Below are positions 16,415-26,446 of a DNA stretch of 64,000 nt, one piece after another (position 1 is the first letter of the stretch; each line of letters begins with the position of its first letter). The position numbers were made by a program, and so were the translations under genes. Under the pieces are notes generated by a model. The model saw only the letters and a program-made list of their open reading frames with translations, was not told the DNA's origin and made no database searches. Source of the DNA: Sphingobacterium cellulitidis (GTDB taxonomy: Bacteria > Bacteroidota > Bacteroidia > Sphingobacteriales > Sphingobacteriaceae); assembly GCA_002245855.1 (NCBI GenBank), contig NOUX01000006.1, positions 237,980 through 301,979 of the forward strand, in the 5' to 3' direction.

Positions 16415-17857
16415 ATGTGGTATATCATTTTAGCCATATACATCATTGGGTCCGCTTATGGACTTTACCTATTGTATAGAAAAGCTGGTAAACAAGGCTG
16501 GGAAGCTTTTGTTCCAGTTTATGCACAGTATGTCATGGCACAATTGGTTGGAAGACCAACCTGGTGGATAGTGTGGCTATTTGTTCCGATTGTAAATATC
16601 TTTATTGGATATGATCTTTTATTAAACTTGATCAAATCTTTTGGAAAACATAGGTTTTGGGAGAATGCTGCAGCAGTATTAGTTCCGTTTATTGTGCTTC
16701 CAATGTGGGGAAGAGATCCAAATGTGAAATATTTGGGGCAATCCACCACCGAGGAATTCAAAAAACAATATGCATATAAGAAATCAGTAGCAAGAGAATG
16801 GGCTGATGCAATTATTTTTGCTACAGTAGCAGCTACTTTGATTCGCGGATTCCTAATTGAAGCTTATATGATTCCTACGGGATCAATGGAAAGAAGTTTA
16901 TTGGTTGGTGATTTTCTATTTGTAAGTAAATTGAACTATGGCCCCAGAATTCCAATGACTCCATTGGCATTTCCTTTTGCGCATCACACCATGCCAATAA
17001 CTGGTGGCAAAGCTTATTCCGAAGCAATTAAAATCCCTTATAAAAGACTTCCTGGATTTCAAGATATCAAACGTAATGATGTCGTAGTATTCAATTATCC
17101 TATGGAGGCTGATGCTCCCTTCAATAGACCTATTGATAAACGTGAGAATTATATCAAGCGTTGTGTCGGTATGCCTGGTGATGTTGTTTCCATGGAGCGC
17201 ACAAAGCTTTTTGTAAATGGGGAGCCTGCTTTTATGGATGATGATTTCCAAACGAATTATTTGGTGTTTACTGAGCCAAATGGTTTAAACTTACAAAAGT
17301 TGTTGGATATGCGTATTGAAATGGATCTATTATATACCGATCCAAACATGGGGCAATATGCAATGCATATGACCAAGTCTGAAGCTGAAATAATTAAAAA
17401 ATGGGCTAATATCAAAGAATTTAAAGAAATTATCTACGAACCTGGTGATGCCAATCCCAATTTCCAAGCTTTCCCATTTTATAAAAATGGTATCGTATGG
17501 AACTATGATAATTTCGGACCAATCCAAGTACCTAAAAAAGACTGGACTGTTAAACTTGATTCATTGACTGTTCCATTATATGAAAGAGCGATTACCGTGT
17601 ATGAGGGTAATACTTTTGAAAGTAAATCTGATGGTTATTATGTGAATGGACAAAAAACTGATAGTTATACATTCAAAATGGATTACTACTGGATGATGGG
17701 GGATAATCGCCACAATTCATTGGATTCAAGAGGCTGGGGATTTGTTCCCGAAGACCATATCGTTGGTAAAGCCTTATTTACTTGGTTAAGTTGGGATGAG
17801 GATGGATCATTCTTATCTAAAATCAGATGGAATAGAATTTTTAGACCAATTCATTAA
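16415..17857 (+). CDS. lepB: Signal peptidase I, long Bacteroidota form
   Basis: A 480-residue membrane protease. The N-terminal 120 or so residues form a DUF5684-like multi-helix domain ([19 protein letters not shown]). Then comes a transmembrane anchor and the S26 peptidase domain with Ser157 in PTGSME and Lys248 in [11 protein letters not shown], the expected Ser/Lys dyad. A long insertion precedes the C-terminal [14 protein letters not shown] box. It cleaves signal peptides of exported proteins at the inner membrane. It ends the parA-to-lepB operon and is followed by a strong terminator. Confidence 0.93.
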   Translation: MWYIILAIYIIGSAYGLYLLYRKAGKQGWEAFVPVYAQYVMAQLVGRPTWWIVWLFVPIVNIFIGYDLLLNLIKSFGKHRFWENAAAVLVPFIVLPMWGRDPNVKYLGQSTTEEFKKQYAYKKSVAREWADAIIFATVAATLIRGFLIEAYMIPTGSMERSLLVGDFLFVSKLNYGPRIPMTPLAFPFAHHTMPITGGKAYSEAIKIPYKRLPGFQDIKRNDVVVFNYPMEADAPFNRPIDKRENYIKRCVGMPGDVVSMERTKLFVNGEPAFMDDDFQTNYLVFTEPNGLNLQKLLDMRIEMDLLYTDPNMGQYAMHMTKSEAEIIKKWANIKEFKEIIYEPGDANPNFQAFPFYKNGIVWNYDNFGPIQVPKKDWTVKLDSLTVPLYERAITVYEGNTFESKSDGYYVNGQKTDSYTFKMDYYWMMGDNRHNSLDSRGWGFVPEDHIVGKALFTWLSWDEDGSFLSKIRWNRIFRPIH

Positions 17858-17871
17858 GGTCTCAAATACAT

Positions 17872-17909
17872 AAAAAAAGGGTGTCAAATCAATTTGACAC
17901 CCTTTTTTT
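17872..17909. terminator. Bidirectional terminator between lepB and pdxJ
   Basis: GGGTGTCAAA (17879-17888) pairs with TTTGACACCC (17893-17902) around a 4-base loop, with A7 on the left and T7 on the right. It serves both convergent genes. Confidence 0.93.
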
Positions 17910-17923
17910 GTTGCTTGCCGACT

Positions 17924-18640
17924 TTATTTTAAGCAGGCTAAATATCTTTTTATTGTTTCCTCGAGTCCAAGATATAGAGCATCCGCGATTAGTGCATGTC
18001 CAATACTAACCTCTAATAAACCAGGAATGTTTTGTTTAAAGTATTGTAGGTTATGTAAATCTAGGTCATGACCAGCATTTAATCCCAATCCCACTTTCTG
18101 AGCTGCCAAAGCGGCTTTTACATAAGGTTCTATAGCTTTTTCTCTGTTTGAATGAAAATCAGTTGCATAAGCCTCTGTATATAGTTCAACTCTGTCAGTA
18201 CCGGTCTCAGCTGCTGCTTCAACCATTTTCTCATCAGGATCAACAAATATCGAAACCCTAATCCCTTCACTTTGGAACAGACTAACCATCTCTGAAAGAT
18301 ACTCACGATGCTTAATGGTATCCCAACCATGATTCGACGTCAGCTGTCCTTCTTCATCTGGTACTAATGTTACCTGAGCTGGGCTATTGGCCAAAACTAA
18401 ATCAATAAACTTCTGTTCTCGGCAATTCCCTTCAATATTGAATTCTGTTGAAATTTTAGCTTTTAAATCGAAAACATCTTGATAACGAATATGGCGCTCA
18501 TCGGGTCTTGGATGAACAGTAATCCCCTCTGCACCAAATTTTTCACAAGCCAATGCTGCAGAAAGCACATTCGGTACATTCCCTCCACGTGAGTTCCTCA
18601 ATGTGGCGATTTTATTGATATTTACTGAAAGTTTAGTCAT
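17924..18640 (-). CDS. pdxJ: Pyridoxine 5'-phosphate synthase PdxJ
   Basis: A 238-residue TIM-barrel enzyme that condenses 1-deoxy-D-xylulose 5-phosphate with 3-amino-2-oxopropyl phosphate to form pyridoxine 5'-phosphate. Family segments include [19 protein letters not shown] at the N-terminus, [36 protein letters not shown] and [13 protein letters not shown] at the end. Length is normal. It is a single-gene unit, divergent from cdaA. Confidence 0.95.
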   Translation of the reverse strand: MTKLSVNINKIATLRNSRGGNVPNVLSAALACEKFGAEGITVHPRPDERHIRYQDVFDLKAKISTEFNIEGNCREQKFIDLVLANSPAQVTLVPDEEGQLTSNHGWDTIKHREYLSEMVSLFQSEGIRVSIFVDPDEKMVEAAAETGTDRVELYTEAYATDFHSNREKAIEPYVKAALAAQKVGLGLNAGHDLDLHNLQYFKQNIPGLLEVSIGHALIADALYLGLEETIKRYLACLK

Positions 18641-18748
18641 AGTTTAGCTCCTTTTTACAAATTTACTCATTTAACAAGCCACATTCCTATCATTTTATGA
18701 TTTTAAATCAGTCCATCAATGGATAATATTTTTTAAATTGCAGGAAGT

Positions 18749-19543
18749 ATGGATGGTTTGGACTTCAATCTTTTAAGTGGCTTCAGGCTGCTGGATTTTA
18801 TAGATATATTGCTGGTAGCAATTATTATTTACTATGTCTATAGCCTAATCAAAGGGACAATAGCAGTAAATATCCTAATTGGTGTCGGTTTGTTTTACGG
18901 AATTTACCTTGTCGTAAAGCAGATGGAGATGCGCCTTTTAACCGAAATTTTCGGTGGTTTTATTTCCGTGGGATCAATTGCATTGATTGTCGTTTTCCAA
19001 CAGGAAATACGAAGATTCCTCCTGCATATCGGAAAAAATATATCCTTAAGACGTAAAAAATTCTTTTGGTCCATATTTGGAGGTAAGAAATCTACCCACC
19101 GGGATAATGCTGAATTTATAAAGCCCATCGTTGAAGCTTGCCAGAATATGTCCAAATCTCGAACAGGAGCACTTTTGGTTTTCTCACGATACTTTGATGA
19201 AGAGTATTATCAAACCAGTGGGACCATGATTGATGCCCCAATCTCTAAACGATTGTTGGAAAGTATTTTCTTTAAAAATTCACCCCTACATGATGGCGCA
19301 GTAATTATTGTAGACAATAGAATTATGACTGCAAGCTCTGTACTCCCGCTCTCCGATAGCGAAGACTTACCACCTCAATTTGGATTGAGACATCGTGCTG
19401 CAATTGGGGTGACTGAAGTTTCCGAAGCTGTGGCTGTAATTGTATCTGAGGAGACCGGTGAAATCTCTTTCGCTAAGGATGGAAATATTAATATGAACCT
19501 AACTGCCGATGAGTTAGAGAAGATTCTTGCGGAAGAATTGTAG
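18749..19543 (+). CDS. cdaA: Diadenylate cyclase (CdaA/DacA type)
   Basis: A 264-residue membrane enzyme that makes cyclic di-AMP from two ATP. Three hydrophobic segments fill residues 15-85, followed by the DisA_N catalytic domain with DGA at 182-184 and RHR at 214-216, the hallmark motifs. The layout is that of CdaA rather than DisA. It is monocistronic or leads the DUF1338-ydiJ pair 105 bases later. No c-di-AMP phosphodiesterase is seen in the window. Confidence 0.93.
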   Translation: MDGLDFNLLSGFRLLDFIDILLVAIIIYYVYSLIKGTIAVNILIGVGLFYGIYLVVKQMEMRLLTEIFGGFISVGSIALIVVFQQEIRRFLLHIGKNISLRRKKFFWSIFGGKKSTHRDNAEFIKPIVEACQNMSKSRTGALLVFSRYFDEEYYQTSGTMIDAPISKRLLESIFFKNSPLHDGAVIIVDNRIMTASSVLPLSDSEDLPPQFGLRHRAAIGVTEVSEAVAVIVSEETGEISFAKDGNINMNLTADELEKILAEEL

Positions 19544-19648
19544 TTTTTCTGAATAATATTTTTAGTTATCTCTTTTTTACTGAACAATTGTTTTTGTTTG
19601 ACAAATTTTAGATAACTTTATTCAAATTATAAGACTAAATTCATTGTT

Positions 19649-20557
19649 ATGCATTTCGACGACAAAAAACCTATCGATATAGTGTTAAACGATTTGTTTG
19701 AACATTACCGTGCAAACGTTTCTGATGTAGATAAAATTACTAAAGCCCTATTGGAGCGTGACGTAGTGCAGTCACAGTCTGATATTGTAAATGACCATAT
19801 AGCATTCCGTACCTTAGGAGTTCCAAATTTAGGAATCGCCTCTTTCGAAAAAATCTTTCTCTCTTTCGGTTATAAAAAGATGGATTATTATTATTTCGAA
19901 GGGAAAAAATTAGATGCCCATTGGTATGCCCCTCCTGCAGATCATTATCCAAGGATTTTTGTGTCTCAATTGCGGGTTTCGGAGCTAAGTCCGGCAGCTC
20001 AGGAAATTATTCTAAAATATACTTCCCCAATTACTTCAGACCCTGTTGATTCTTTAGATCTAAACAATGGCCAAGAAGTCGCAGATTTCCTGCAAAAACC
20101 TCTTTGGGATTTACCAACATCCCAGGAGTATGAAACATTGCTGGCTGAAAGTGAATATGCGGCTTGGGTTATCTTTAACCGATATTATTTGAATCATTAT
20201 ACCATTTCTATCCATGAATTAAAAGATGGATTTAATACCCTTGAAGAGTTCAATGCTTTTTTGGAGAGTATTGGAATTAAACTGAATACTTCTGGTGGAA
20301 AGATAAAAACCAGTGAGGATAATCTTCTAAGACAGAGCAGTACTGTTTCAGCTTTATATCATGCTACATTTGCTGATGGTAAAACATTGGAAATTGCTGG
20401 TAGTTATGTAGAATTCGCTGAACGCAGTGTTCTGCCTCAATTCAAGGACTTATCAAAATCAGAGATCAAAAGAGAACATCGTCGTGATGGTTTTGAAACC
20501 AACAATGCTGATAAGATATTTGAAAGTACCTACACATCACAAATTAAAGGATCATAG
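19649..20557 (+). CDS. DUF1338 protein, candidate 2-oxoadipate dioxygenase/decarboxylase (HglS-like)
   Basis: A 302-residue DUF1338 protein. HglS (YdcJ) of this family is an Fe(II) enzyme that turns 2-oxoadipate into D-2-hydroxyglutarate. The segment DHIAFRTLG gives H50 and R54, with the same spacing as the metal-binding His and substrate-binding Arg of HglS (His70, Arg74 in Pseudomonas putida). Further candidate ligands are H183 or H189 and E255. It is shorter than the roughly 460-residue proteobacterial enzyme. The next gene, 3 bases away, encodes a D-2-hydroxyglutarate dehydrogenase-type protein, which would use the product. That pairing strongly supports the role. Confidence 0.85.
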   Translation: MHFDDKKPIDIVLNDLFEHYRANVSDVDKITKALLERDVVQSQSDIVNDHIAFRTLGVPNLGIASFEKIFLSFGYKKMDYYYFEGKKLDAHWYAPPADHYPRIFVSQLRVSELSPAAQEIILKYTSPITSDPVDSLDLNNGQEVADFLQKPLWDLPTSQEYETLLAESEYAAWVIFNRYYLNHYTISIHELKDGFNTLEEFNAFLESIGIKLNTSGGKIKTSEDNLLRQSSTVSALYHATFADGKTLEIAGSYVEFAERSVLPQFKDLSKSEIKREHRRDGFETNNADKIFESTYTSQIKGS

Positions 20558-20560
20558 ATT

Positions 20561-23482
20561 ATGGAAGAGCAGTTAAACCTGCTTTCACAACAACTAAGTG
20601 GTGAGTTATTTTGGGACGAGAAGATGCGTTTGTTATATGCAACTGACGCATCCGCTTATCGCGAAATGCCACTGGCTGTCGCTTATCCAAAAGATAAGCA
20701 AGATCTCTTATTGCTTATTGATTTCGCTAGAAACAACAAAACTTCACTAATTCCTCGGACAGCAGGAACTTCACTTGCTGGTCAGGTGGTTGGTGCCGGG
20801 ATTGTGGTCGATGTGTCAAAATATTTCACGAAAATACTAGAAGTAAATCCAGAAGAATCCTGGGTTCGCGTTCAACCGGGGGTTATTCGTGATGAGTTGA
20901 ACCAGTTTTTAAAACCATACAAGTTATACTTTGGTCCTGAAACTTCCACAGCGAATCGGGCAATGATTGGTGGTATGGTGGGAAATAACTCCTGTGGCTC
21001 TAACTCCTTAATTTATGGAAGTGCCCGAGAGCATACGCTGGAAATTCAAGCACTATTGAGTGATGGCTCTGAGGTTAGCTTCCATGCATTAAGTTTTGAT
21101 GAATTTGACCAAAAATGTGCCCAAGAAAATTTAGAAGGAAAAATCTATAAACAGGTTAGGGGCATTTTAAGCAATTACCAAAACCAAGTACAGATTCGAG
21201 AAAATTTCCCCAAACCATCTATCCATAGACGGAATACAGGTTATGCCTTGGATATGTTGTTGGAAACAGATCCTTTTACAGCAGGCAAAGAACCTTTTAA
21301 TTTTTGTAAGTTAATCTGCGGTTCGGAAGGAACTTTAGCTTTTATCACTGAGATAAAAGTGCATGTAAATCCTTTGCCGGTTAATCCTAGTGGATTGTTA
21401 TGTGTTCATTTCCATACCTTGGAAGATGCATTAAAAGGGAATCTCATTGTATTAAAACATCATCCATTAGTAAGTGAACTGATGGATAAATATATCTTGG
21501 AGTGTACTAAAAGCAATCTTGAGCAATCCAAAAATCGTTTTTTCGTGGAAGGTGATCCTGAGGCGATTTTGATTGCGGAATATGATGCTGAAGACCAAGA
21601 GGCAATCCTAAATAAGGTAAAAGCAGTCGAAGCGGATTTATTGGCTCATGGATTAGGATATCATTTCCCATTGGTTTTGGGTGATGACAAAAAGAAAGTC
21701 TGGAACCTTCGTAAGGCTGGTTTAGGCTTGCTAAGCAATGTTCCAGGTGATGAGAAACCAGTCGCTGTAATCGAAGATACGGCGGTGGATGTTGAAGACT
21801 TACCGGCCTATATTCATGATTTTAATGAGATTCTAAAAAAATATAACCTTTACGCGGTTCACTATGCCCATGCAGCTACCGGCGAATTGCATTTAAGGCC
21901 TATTATCAACTTAAAAACTGAAGCTGGAAATCAACTCTTTCGAGATATTGCATTAGAAATTGCACATTTAGTAAAGAAATATAAGGGATCATTAAGTGGT
22001 GAACATGGCGATGGCCGTTTGCGGGGTGAGTTCATCCCGTTGATGATTGGGGATCATAACTACCAATTATTAAAAGATATCAAACATTCCTGGGACCCTG
22101 AAGGAATTTTTAACCCAGGTAAAATTGTAGATACTCCTGCAATGAATAACTCCCTCAGGTATACCCCGGGCCAGGTTGAAAAACCTATTAAAACCGTTTT
22201 CCGATTTAATGGACAAACGATTTTACAACATGCCGAGCAATGTAATGGCTCTGGAGATTGTAGGAAAACCCATTTATCCGGAGGAACAATGTGTCCTTCC
22301 TATATGGCAACAAAAGATGAAAAGGATACAACGCGGGCTCGTGCGAATATCTTAAGGGAGATGCTAACGCACTCGGATAAGGCAAATCCATTTGATCATG
22401 AGGAAATTAAGGAGGTTATGGATTTATGTTTGAGCTGTAAGGCCTGTAAATCTGAATGTCCTTCAAGCGTAGATATGGCCAAGTTGAAAGCCGAATTCCT
22501 GCAAGGTTATTATGATAGCCATGGCGTACCTTTCCGATCCAGGATGATTGGCCATGTGGACACTCTGACCCAAATGATGCAACCTATTGCAGGATTATAT
22601 AATTGGGTGGTCAGTTCAAAACTGACAAGTAGCTTGGTCAAAAATGTTTTAGGATTTGCCCCAGAAAGACATATCCCTAAGATTGCCTCCAAGACCTTAA
22701 GAAAATGGTTTCAAGAAAAGGATAAACCTTTTTCCGGACATAAAGATCCAGTTAAATCAGTCTATTTCTTTTGTGATGAGTTTACTAATTTTAATGATGT
22801 TGAAATCGGTAAACAAGCGATATTGTTATTGGAAAAACTTGGTTATGAAGTGCTGATGGTGCCTCATGCCTTTTCTGGTAGGGCTTTATTGTCCAAAGGC
22901 TTATTAAGGGAAGCAAAGAAACTAGCGAATAAAAATGTGGAAACTTTCAAAGGAAGGTTAAATGCGAATACTAAATTGGTTTCCGTGGAGCCATCGACAA
23001 TCCTAACCTTTAGGGATGAATATGTCGATTTGGTGGATGAACATTTAATCAGTGATGCTGAACGAATAGCTCCCTTGGCAGTTACAATTGAGGAATTTAT
23101 TTGGGAGGAATACTTGGCAGGAAATATCTCATCGACTCAGTTTACTACCAAAGAAGAAAACATTTTGCTGCATGGACATTGCCAACAAAAAGCTTGGGGT
23201 TTACTATCAACTGTCTCCAAGATTTTGACGATTCCAGTAAATTACAAAGTGAAAGACATTCCTTCAGGTTGTTGTGGAATGGCTGGTTCTTTTGGATATG
23301 AAAAAGAACATTATGAATTATCGATGAAGGTAGGGGAGTTGGTCTTATTTCCAGCCGTGAGGGGCAAGTCTGAAGCAACGTTGATTGCCGCTCCTGGTTC
23401 AAGTTGTAGACATCAAATCATGGATGGAACGGGAGTCCAATCCAAACATCCTGTTGAAATCTTATATAAGGCATTAAAATAA
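20561..23482 (+). CDS. FAD- and Fe-S-binding dehydrogenase, D-2-hydroxyglutarate dehydrogenase type (YdiJ-like)
   Basis: A 973-residue fusion. The N-terminal PCMH-type FAD domain shows PRTAGTSLAGQVVGAG and GGMVGNNSCGSN. The FAD-oxidase C-terminal region includes the SGEHGDGRLRGEF box. A ferredoxin-like domain follows, with CNGSGDCRK...MCPSY and LCLSCKACKSECPS. The end has CCG-type motifs (HGHCQQKAW, GCCGMAGSFG). This order is that of E. coli YdiJ, which oxidises D-2-hydroxyglutarate to 2-oxoglutarate. With the DUF1338 gene just upstream it would complete 2-oxoadipate breakdown. D-lactate or glycolate oxidation is the alternative reading. A strong terminator overlaps its stop. Confidence 0.88.
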   Translation: MEEQLNLLSQQLSGELFWDEKMRLLYATDASAYREMPLAVAYPKDKQDLLLLIDFARNNKTSLIPRTAGTSLAGQVVGAGIVVDVSKYFTKILEVNPEESWVRVQPGVIRDELNQFLKPYKLYFGPETSTANRAMIGGMVGNNSCGSNSLIYGSAREHTLEIQALLSDGSEVSFHALSFDEFDQKCAQENLEGKIYKQVRGILSNYQNQVQIRENFPKPSIHRRNTGYALDMLLETDPFTAGKEPFNFCKLICGSEGTLAFITEIKVHVNPLPVNPSGLLCVHFHTLEDALKGNLIVLKHHPLVSELMDKYILECTKSNLEQSKNRFFVEGDPEAILIAEYDAEDQEAILNKVKAVEADLLAHGLGYHFPLVLGDDKKKVWNLRKAGLGLLSNVPGDEKPVAVIEDTAVDVEDLPAYIHDFNEILKKYNLYAVHYAHAATGELHLRPIINLKTEAGNQLFRDIALEIAHLVKKYKGSLSGEHGDGRLRGEFIPLMIGDHNYQLLKDIKHSWDPEGIFNPGKIVDTPAMNNSLRYTPGQVEKPIKTVFRFNGQTILQHAEQCNGSGDCRKTHLSGGTMCPSYMATKDEKDTTRARANILREMLTHSDKANPFDHEEIKEVMDLCLSCKACKSECPSSVDMAKLKAEFLQGYYDSHGVPFRSRMIGHVDTLTQMMQPIAGLYNWVVSSKLTSSLVKNVLGFAPERHIPKIASKTLRKWFQEKDKPFSGHKDPVKSVYFFCDEFTNFNDVEIGKQAILLLEKLGYEVLMVPHAFSGRALLSKGLLREAKKLANKNVETFKGRLNANTKLVSVEPSTILTFRDEYVDLVDEHLISDAERIAPLAVTIEEFIWEEYLAGNISSTQFTTKEENILLHGHCQQKAWGLLSTVSKILTIPVNYKVKDIPSGCCGMAGSFGYEKEHYELSMKVGELVLFPAVRGKSEATLIAAPGSSCRHQIMDGTGVQSKHPVEILYKALK

Positions 23483-23526
23483 ATAAGAAAGCGGAGATTG
23501 AACCATCAACCTCCGCTTTCTTATTT
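23481..23526. terminator. Long bidirectional terminator
   Basis: A 16-bp perfect stem from AAATAAGAAAGCGGAG and CTCCGCTTTCTTATTT encloses a 14-base loop that itself contains TTGA/TCAA. It separates the convergent ydiJ-like and DUF2911 genes. Confidence 0.9.
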
Positions 23527-23538
23527 ATATCAATTGAA

Positions 23539-24384
23539 TTATTTTTTTGCTGCTTCTAAAGCATGCATATTCAATTTTACGTACTCTTGATTATTGGAAT
23601 CTTTCGCCATCTTTAATCCTTCCTCAGCAGCTTTGATAGCTCCAGCTTTATCTCCTGCTTTTGCTAATATCATTGATTTCCAATATTTGATATGTGGAGC
23701 ATTTTTATTTCCTTTATCCGCTTCTTTCACCCATTCCACAGTTTTTGCCATGTCCAATCCATTGCTGAAGTAATACATAGCCGCTTGGAAATATGGCTTT
23801 TTCTCACCTTTCATCGCCTCGTCAATACTCGCTAAGATTTCCTCTTTTTGATCTACAGCAATATTGAACGATACCTTGGTCTTTTCCCAACTTAAGGATA
23901 GATCTAAAGATTGCTCATGAATATCGTCGAATTCAATTGTGAATGTTTCTACTGGAGTGTCTAAAGCTTTTGGTTTTACTTTTACGCGCAATACATCATC
24001 AGCTTTATCGTAGGTATAAGCTCCCCATTGCTTTGCATTATTGTTGAAAATAATCGTCCACTCATCCTCTCCAGGAATAGTGAATAGCGCATAGGTTCCT
24101 GCTTCAAGTTTTTGCCCTTCAATCATTACCTCAGATTGGAAGGTAATGTTCGTCGCATTATTTGCACCAGTACGCCAAATTTCATTGTACGGAACTAAAT
24201 CACCAAAAATAACACGACCTCTAGCACTAGGACGCTGATAAACCACACTGATTTGTTCTATTCCCAAATCCTGAAGGATAAATTGGGTACTACTTGCTTG
24301 TGGCAACTTTAATTGTGCTTCTGCCTGAGTAGAAGTGAAAATAAGCCCTGCCGCAACAAGGATACTTAACGCTAATTTTTTCAT
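23539..24384 (-). CDS. DUF2911 exported protein
   Basis: A roughly 281-residue periplasmic protein. The signal peptide (KKLALSILVAAGLIFTSTQA) is followed by a DUF2911 domain: SVVYQRPSARGRVIFGDLVP, RTGANNATNITF, AGTYALFTIPG, and GAYTYDKADDVLRVKV. A helical, TPR-like C-terminal region covers the last 90 residues. I prefer the ATG at 24384 to the longer frame at 24426, which would place residues before the signal peptide. DUF2911 is common in Bacteroidota; its biochemical role is not known to me. Confidence 0.85.
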   Translation of the reverse strand: MKKLALSILVAAGLIFTSTQAEAQLKLPQASSTQFILQDLGIEQISVVYQRPSARGRVIFGDLVPYNEIWRTGANNATNITFQSEVMIEGQKLEAGTYALFTIPGEDEWTIIFNNNAKQWGAYTYDKADDVLRVKVKPKALDTPVETFTIEFDDIHEQSLDLSLSWEKTKVSFNIAVDQKEEILASIDEAMKGEKKPYFQAAMYYFSNGLDMAKTVEWVKEADKGNKNAPHIKYWKSMILAKAGDKAGAIKAAEEGLKMAKDSNNQEYVKLNMHALEAAKK

Positions 24385-24424
24385 AATCATTTTAATAGAA
24401 TATTCGAAGATAAGAAACTGTGCC

Positions 24425-24460
24425 AAAAAAACAATGGAGTTAGTAATCTAACTCCATTGT
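24425..24460 (-). terminator. Terminator of the sugar permease gene
   Basis: ACAATGGAGTTAG (24431-24443) and CTAACTCCATTGT (24448-24460) form a 13-bp stem. On the minus strand it is followed by a run of seven T (24425-24431), so it ends transcription leftward from the permease. Confidence 0.85.
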
Positions 24461-24470
24461 TTTGCTTAAT

Positions 24471-25745
24471 TTAAGCACTAGTCTTTTTTCTAACCTTATG
24501 TCCTGCAATAGCATAATACAGGATATATAGATAACATGGTAAAGCAATCCAATATGCTTGGTGCGCTCCAACATTATGCGCTAAAGCACCATATAATAAT
24601 GGAATTACAGCACCACCCGCAATACCCATAACCAAAATTCCTGAAGCAGCACTGGTAAATTTACCAACTCCTTTTAACGCTAGTGGCCATATCGCTGGCC
24701 AAACAAGTGAGTTTGCTAAACCTAACAATCCAACCATGGTCAATGAAACCATGCCGTCTGTAAATATAATTCCTACAGTTAGGATAATACCTAATATAGC
24801 ACATGCCTTTAATGCTGTCTCTTGTGATAAATATTTTGGAATACAAATAATACCGATAATATAACCTACGACCATGGATCCCATCGTAAAGGCCGTAAAG
24901 AATTTAGCTGTATTCAATGGAATTCCTAAGAATGTACCGTAAGCAATAATAGTATCTCCAGCTAAAACCTCAACACCTACATAAGCAAACAATGCAATGA
25001 AGCCTAATAATACATGCGGAAAATCAAAGATAGAGTGCTTATTTTCAGTCGCTTTGTGATGTTCTGAATCTTCCTCCTCGTCGCCTTTAACCTCAGGAAG
25101 ATTTGATTTTGAAATCCAGAATGCTAATATTACTAATACCACTACAATCCCGATATAAGGATTAACTACTTGAAGAGCAATCTTATCCAAAGCTATGCTC
25201 GATTCCTCAGGACTCATAGAAGCCAACTGATTCTTTACCTTATCCGCTTCATCAAGTTTTAAGAAGTATCCTAAAATAATTGGCGCTAATGCTCCAGCAA
25301 ATTTATTACAGATACCCATAATACTAATCCTTCGTGCCGCCGTTTCAACAGGACCGAGAATCGTGATGTATGGATTGGATGCTGTTTGCAAAATCGCAAG
25401 ACCTCCACCCATGATGAACAAGCCTAATAAAAATAATATATAGGTTCTTGAATAGGCTGCAGGAATAAACAACAACGCTCCAACTGCCATAATACCTAAA
25501 GATACAGCCATCCCGTTTTTAAATCCAAAACGGTTTAAAACCCATGTAGAAACAGGAGCCATAACCAAGTATGCAATGTAAAAAGCGAAGGTTACAAAGT
25601 ACGATTGTACCTCTGTAAGTTCACAGGCTATCCTTAAATATGGTATCAAAAGCGAGTTTAACCAGGTCGCGAAACCAAAGATGAAAAACAGGGAACCTAT
25701 GATGATCATTGGCCCAACGGTAGATTGATTATTTTGTGTACTCAT
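24471..25745 (-). CDS. FucP/GluP-family sugar MFS transporter
   Basis: A 424-residue integral membrane protein with about 12 hydrophobic segments. The sequences FFIFGFATWLNSLLIPYL, GGGLAILQTASNPYITILGP and AARRISIMGICNKFAGALAP are signatures of the fucose:H+ symporter family, in the glucose/galactose (GluP) and N-acetylglucosamine (NagP) branch. It would import a monosaccharide across the inner membrane by proton symport. A LacI-type operator-like palindrome lies about 80 bases upstream. No catabolic sugar gene is adjacent, so the sugar cannot be named. Confidence 0.9.
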   Translation of the reverse strand: MSTQNNQSTVGPMIIIGSLFFIFGFATWLNSLLIPYLRIACELTEVQSYFVTFAFYIAYLVMAPVSTWVLNRFGFKNGMAVSLGIMAVGALLFIPAAYSRTYILFLLGLFIMGGGLAILQTASNPYITILGPVETAARRISIMGICNKFAGALAPIILGYFLKLDEADKVKNQLASMSPEESSIALDKIALQVVNPYIGIVVVLVILAFWISKSNLPEVKGDEEEDSEHHKATENKHSIFDFPHVLLGFIALFAYVGVEVLAGDTIIAYGTFLGIPLNTAKFFTAFTMGSMVVGYIIGIICIPKYLSQETALKACAILGIILTVGIIFTDGMVSLTMVGLLGLANSLVWPAIWPLALKGVGKFTSAASGILVMGIAGGAVIPLLYGALAHNVGAHQAYWIALPCYLYILYYAIAGHKVRKKTSA

Positions 25746-25824
25746 AAAATTGATTTACAAATTAATAATAAGGTAGCCACAAGGCTAATAAAATAAAATG
25801 ATATTTTAAAACAGAATTTCTAAA

Positions 25825-25836
25825 GCAAACGATTGC
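25825..25836. promoter_or_regulatory. LacI-family operator-like palindrome upstream of the sugar permease
   Basis: GCAAACGATTGC has the GCAA-N-CG-N-TTGC form with a central CG, the usual shape of LacI/GalR-family operators. It lies 79 bases upstream of the permease start codon. No LacI-family regulator gene is in the window. Confidence 0.4.
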
Positions 25837-25910
25837 ATTTTCTGTAAAAAGTTTGAGCCTTACTAAAAATCAAGCATTAACGGGAAGGGGCATACGGAAA
25901 GATTATTTTA

Positions 25911-25940
25911 AAAAAAAGAGACATTACAACGTAATGTCTC
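25911..25940 (-). terminator. Terminator of the thioesterase-DinB-kinase operon
   Basis: GAGACATTAC (25918-25927) and GTAATGTCTC (25931-25940) form a perfect 10-bp stem around three bases. On the minus strand a T-rich tract follows. The 269-base spacer 25746-26014 holds this element, the operator-like site and no gene that I can see. Confidence 0.85.
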
Positions 25941-26014
25941 CTCAAAACCTAAACCGTATCATAAAACCATATAGATATGATACAGGCTAAACAGATGTTA
26001 AAACAAATTGTTTT

Positions 26015-26446
26015 CTAGATTTTCGGTTTTTTTATAACGGCAATCGTCAGCCTAGAAATACAAACCAATTGATTCCGTTCATTATGAATTTGAATATCCC
26101 ATACATGAGTGGTCTTGCCTATATGAAGCGCCTTACATGTTGCTCGAACAATACCCTTGGTCACTGGACGAATATGGTTAGCATTGATTTCTAATCCTAC
26201 TCCTGCCCATTCCTCTGAATCTATGACCATATTGGAGGCAATACTCCCAACGGATTCCGCTAATACACAGGACGCACCGCCATGTAACAACCCATAGGGT
26301 TGTTTCACTTTTTCATTCACCGGCATTTCCGCAACCAATGCATCAGGACTAATGGAAACAGCTTTAATGTCTAAAAAACCAGTCATATTGATGGCAAATA
26401 GACTATTGATCTCTTCTAAACTATACGCTCTATACCACATCACCAT
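26015..26446 (-). CDS. PaaI/MenI-type hotdog thioesterase
   Basis: A 143-residue hotdog-fold acyl-CoA thioesterase. The HGGASCVLAESVGSIAS motif is the active site of the PaaI / EntH / MenI branch, with the Glu of AES as probable catalytic residue. MenI hydrolyses 1,4-dihydroxy-2-naphthoyl-CoA in menaquinone synthesis, and that is one possible role; no men gene is nearby. Its start overlaps the end of the DinB-like gene by 17 bases, so the two are co-translated. Confidence 0.82.
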   Translation of the reverse strand: MVMWYRAYSLEEINSLFAINMTGFLDIKAVSISPDALVAEMPVNEKVKQPYGLLHGGASCVLAESVGSIASNMVIDSEEWAGVGLEINANHIRPVTKGIVRATCKALHIGKTTHVWDIQIHNERNQLVCISRLTIAVIKKPKI

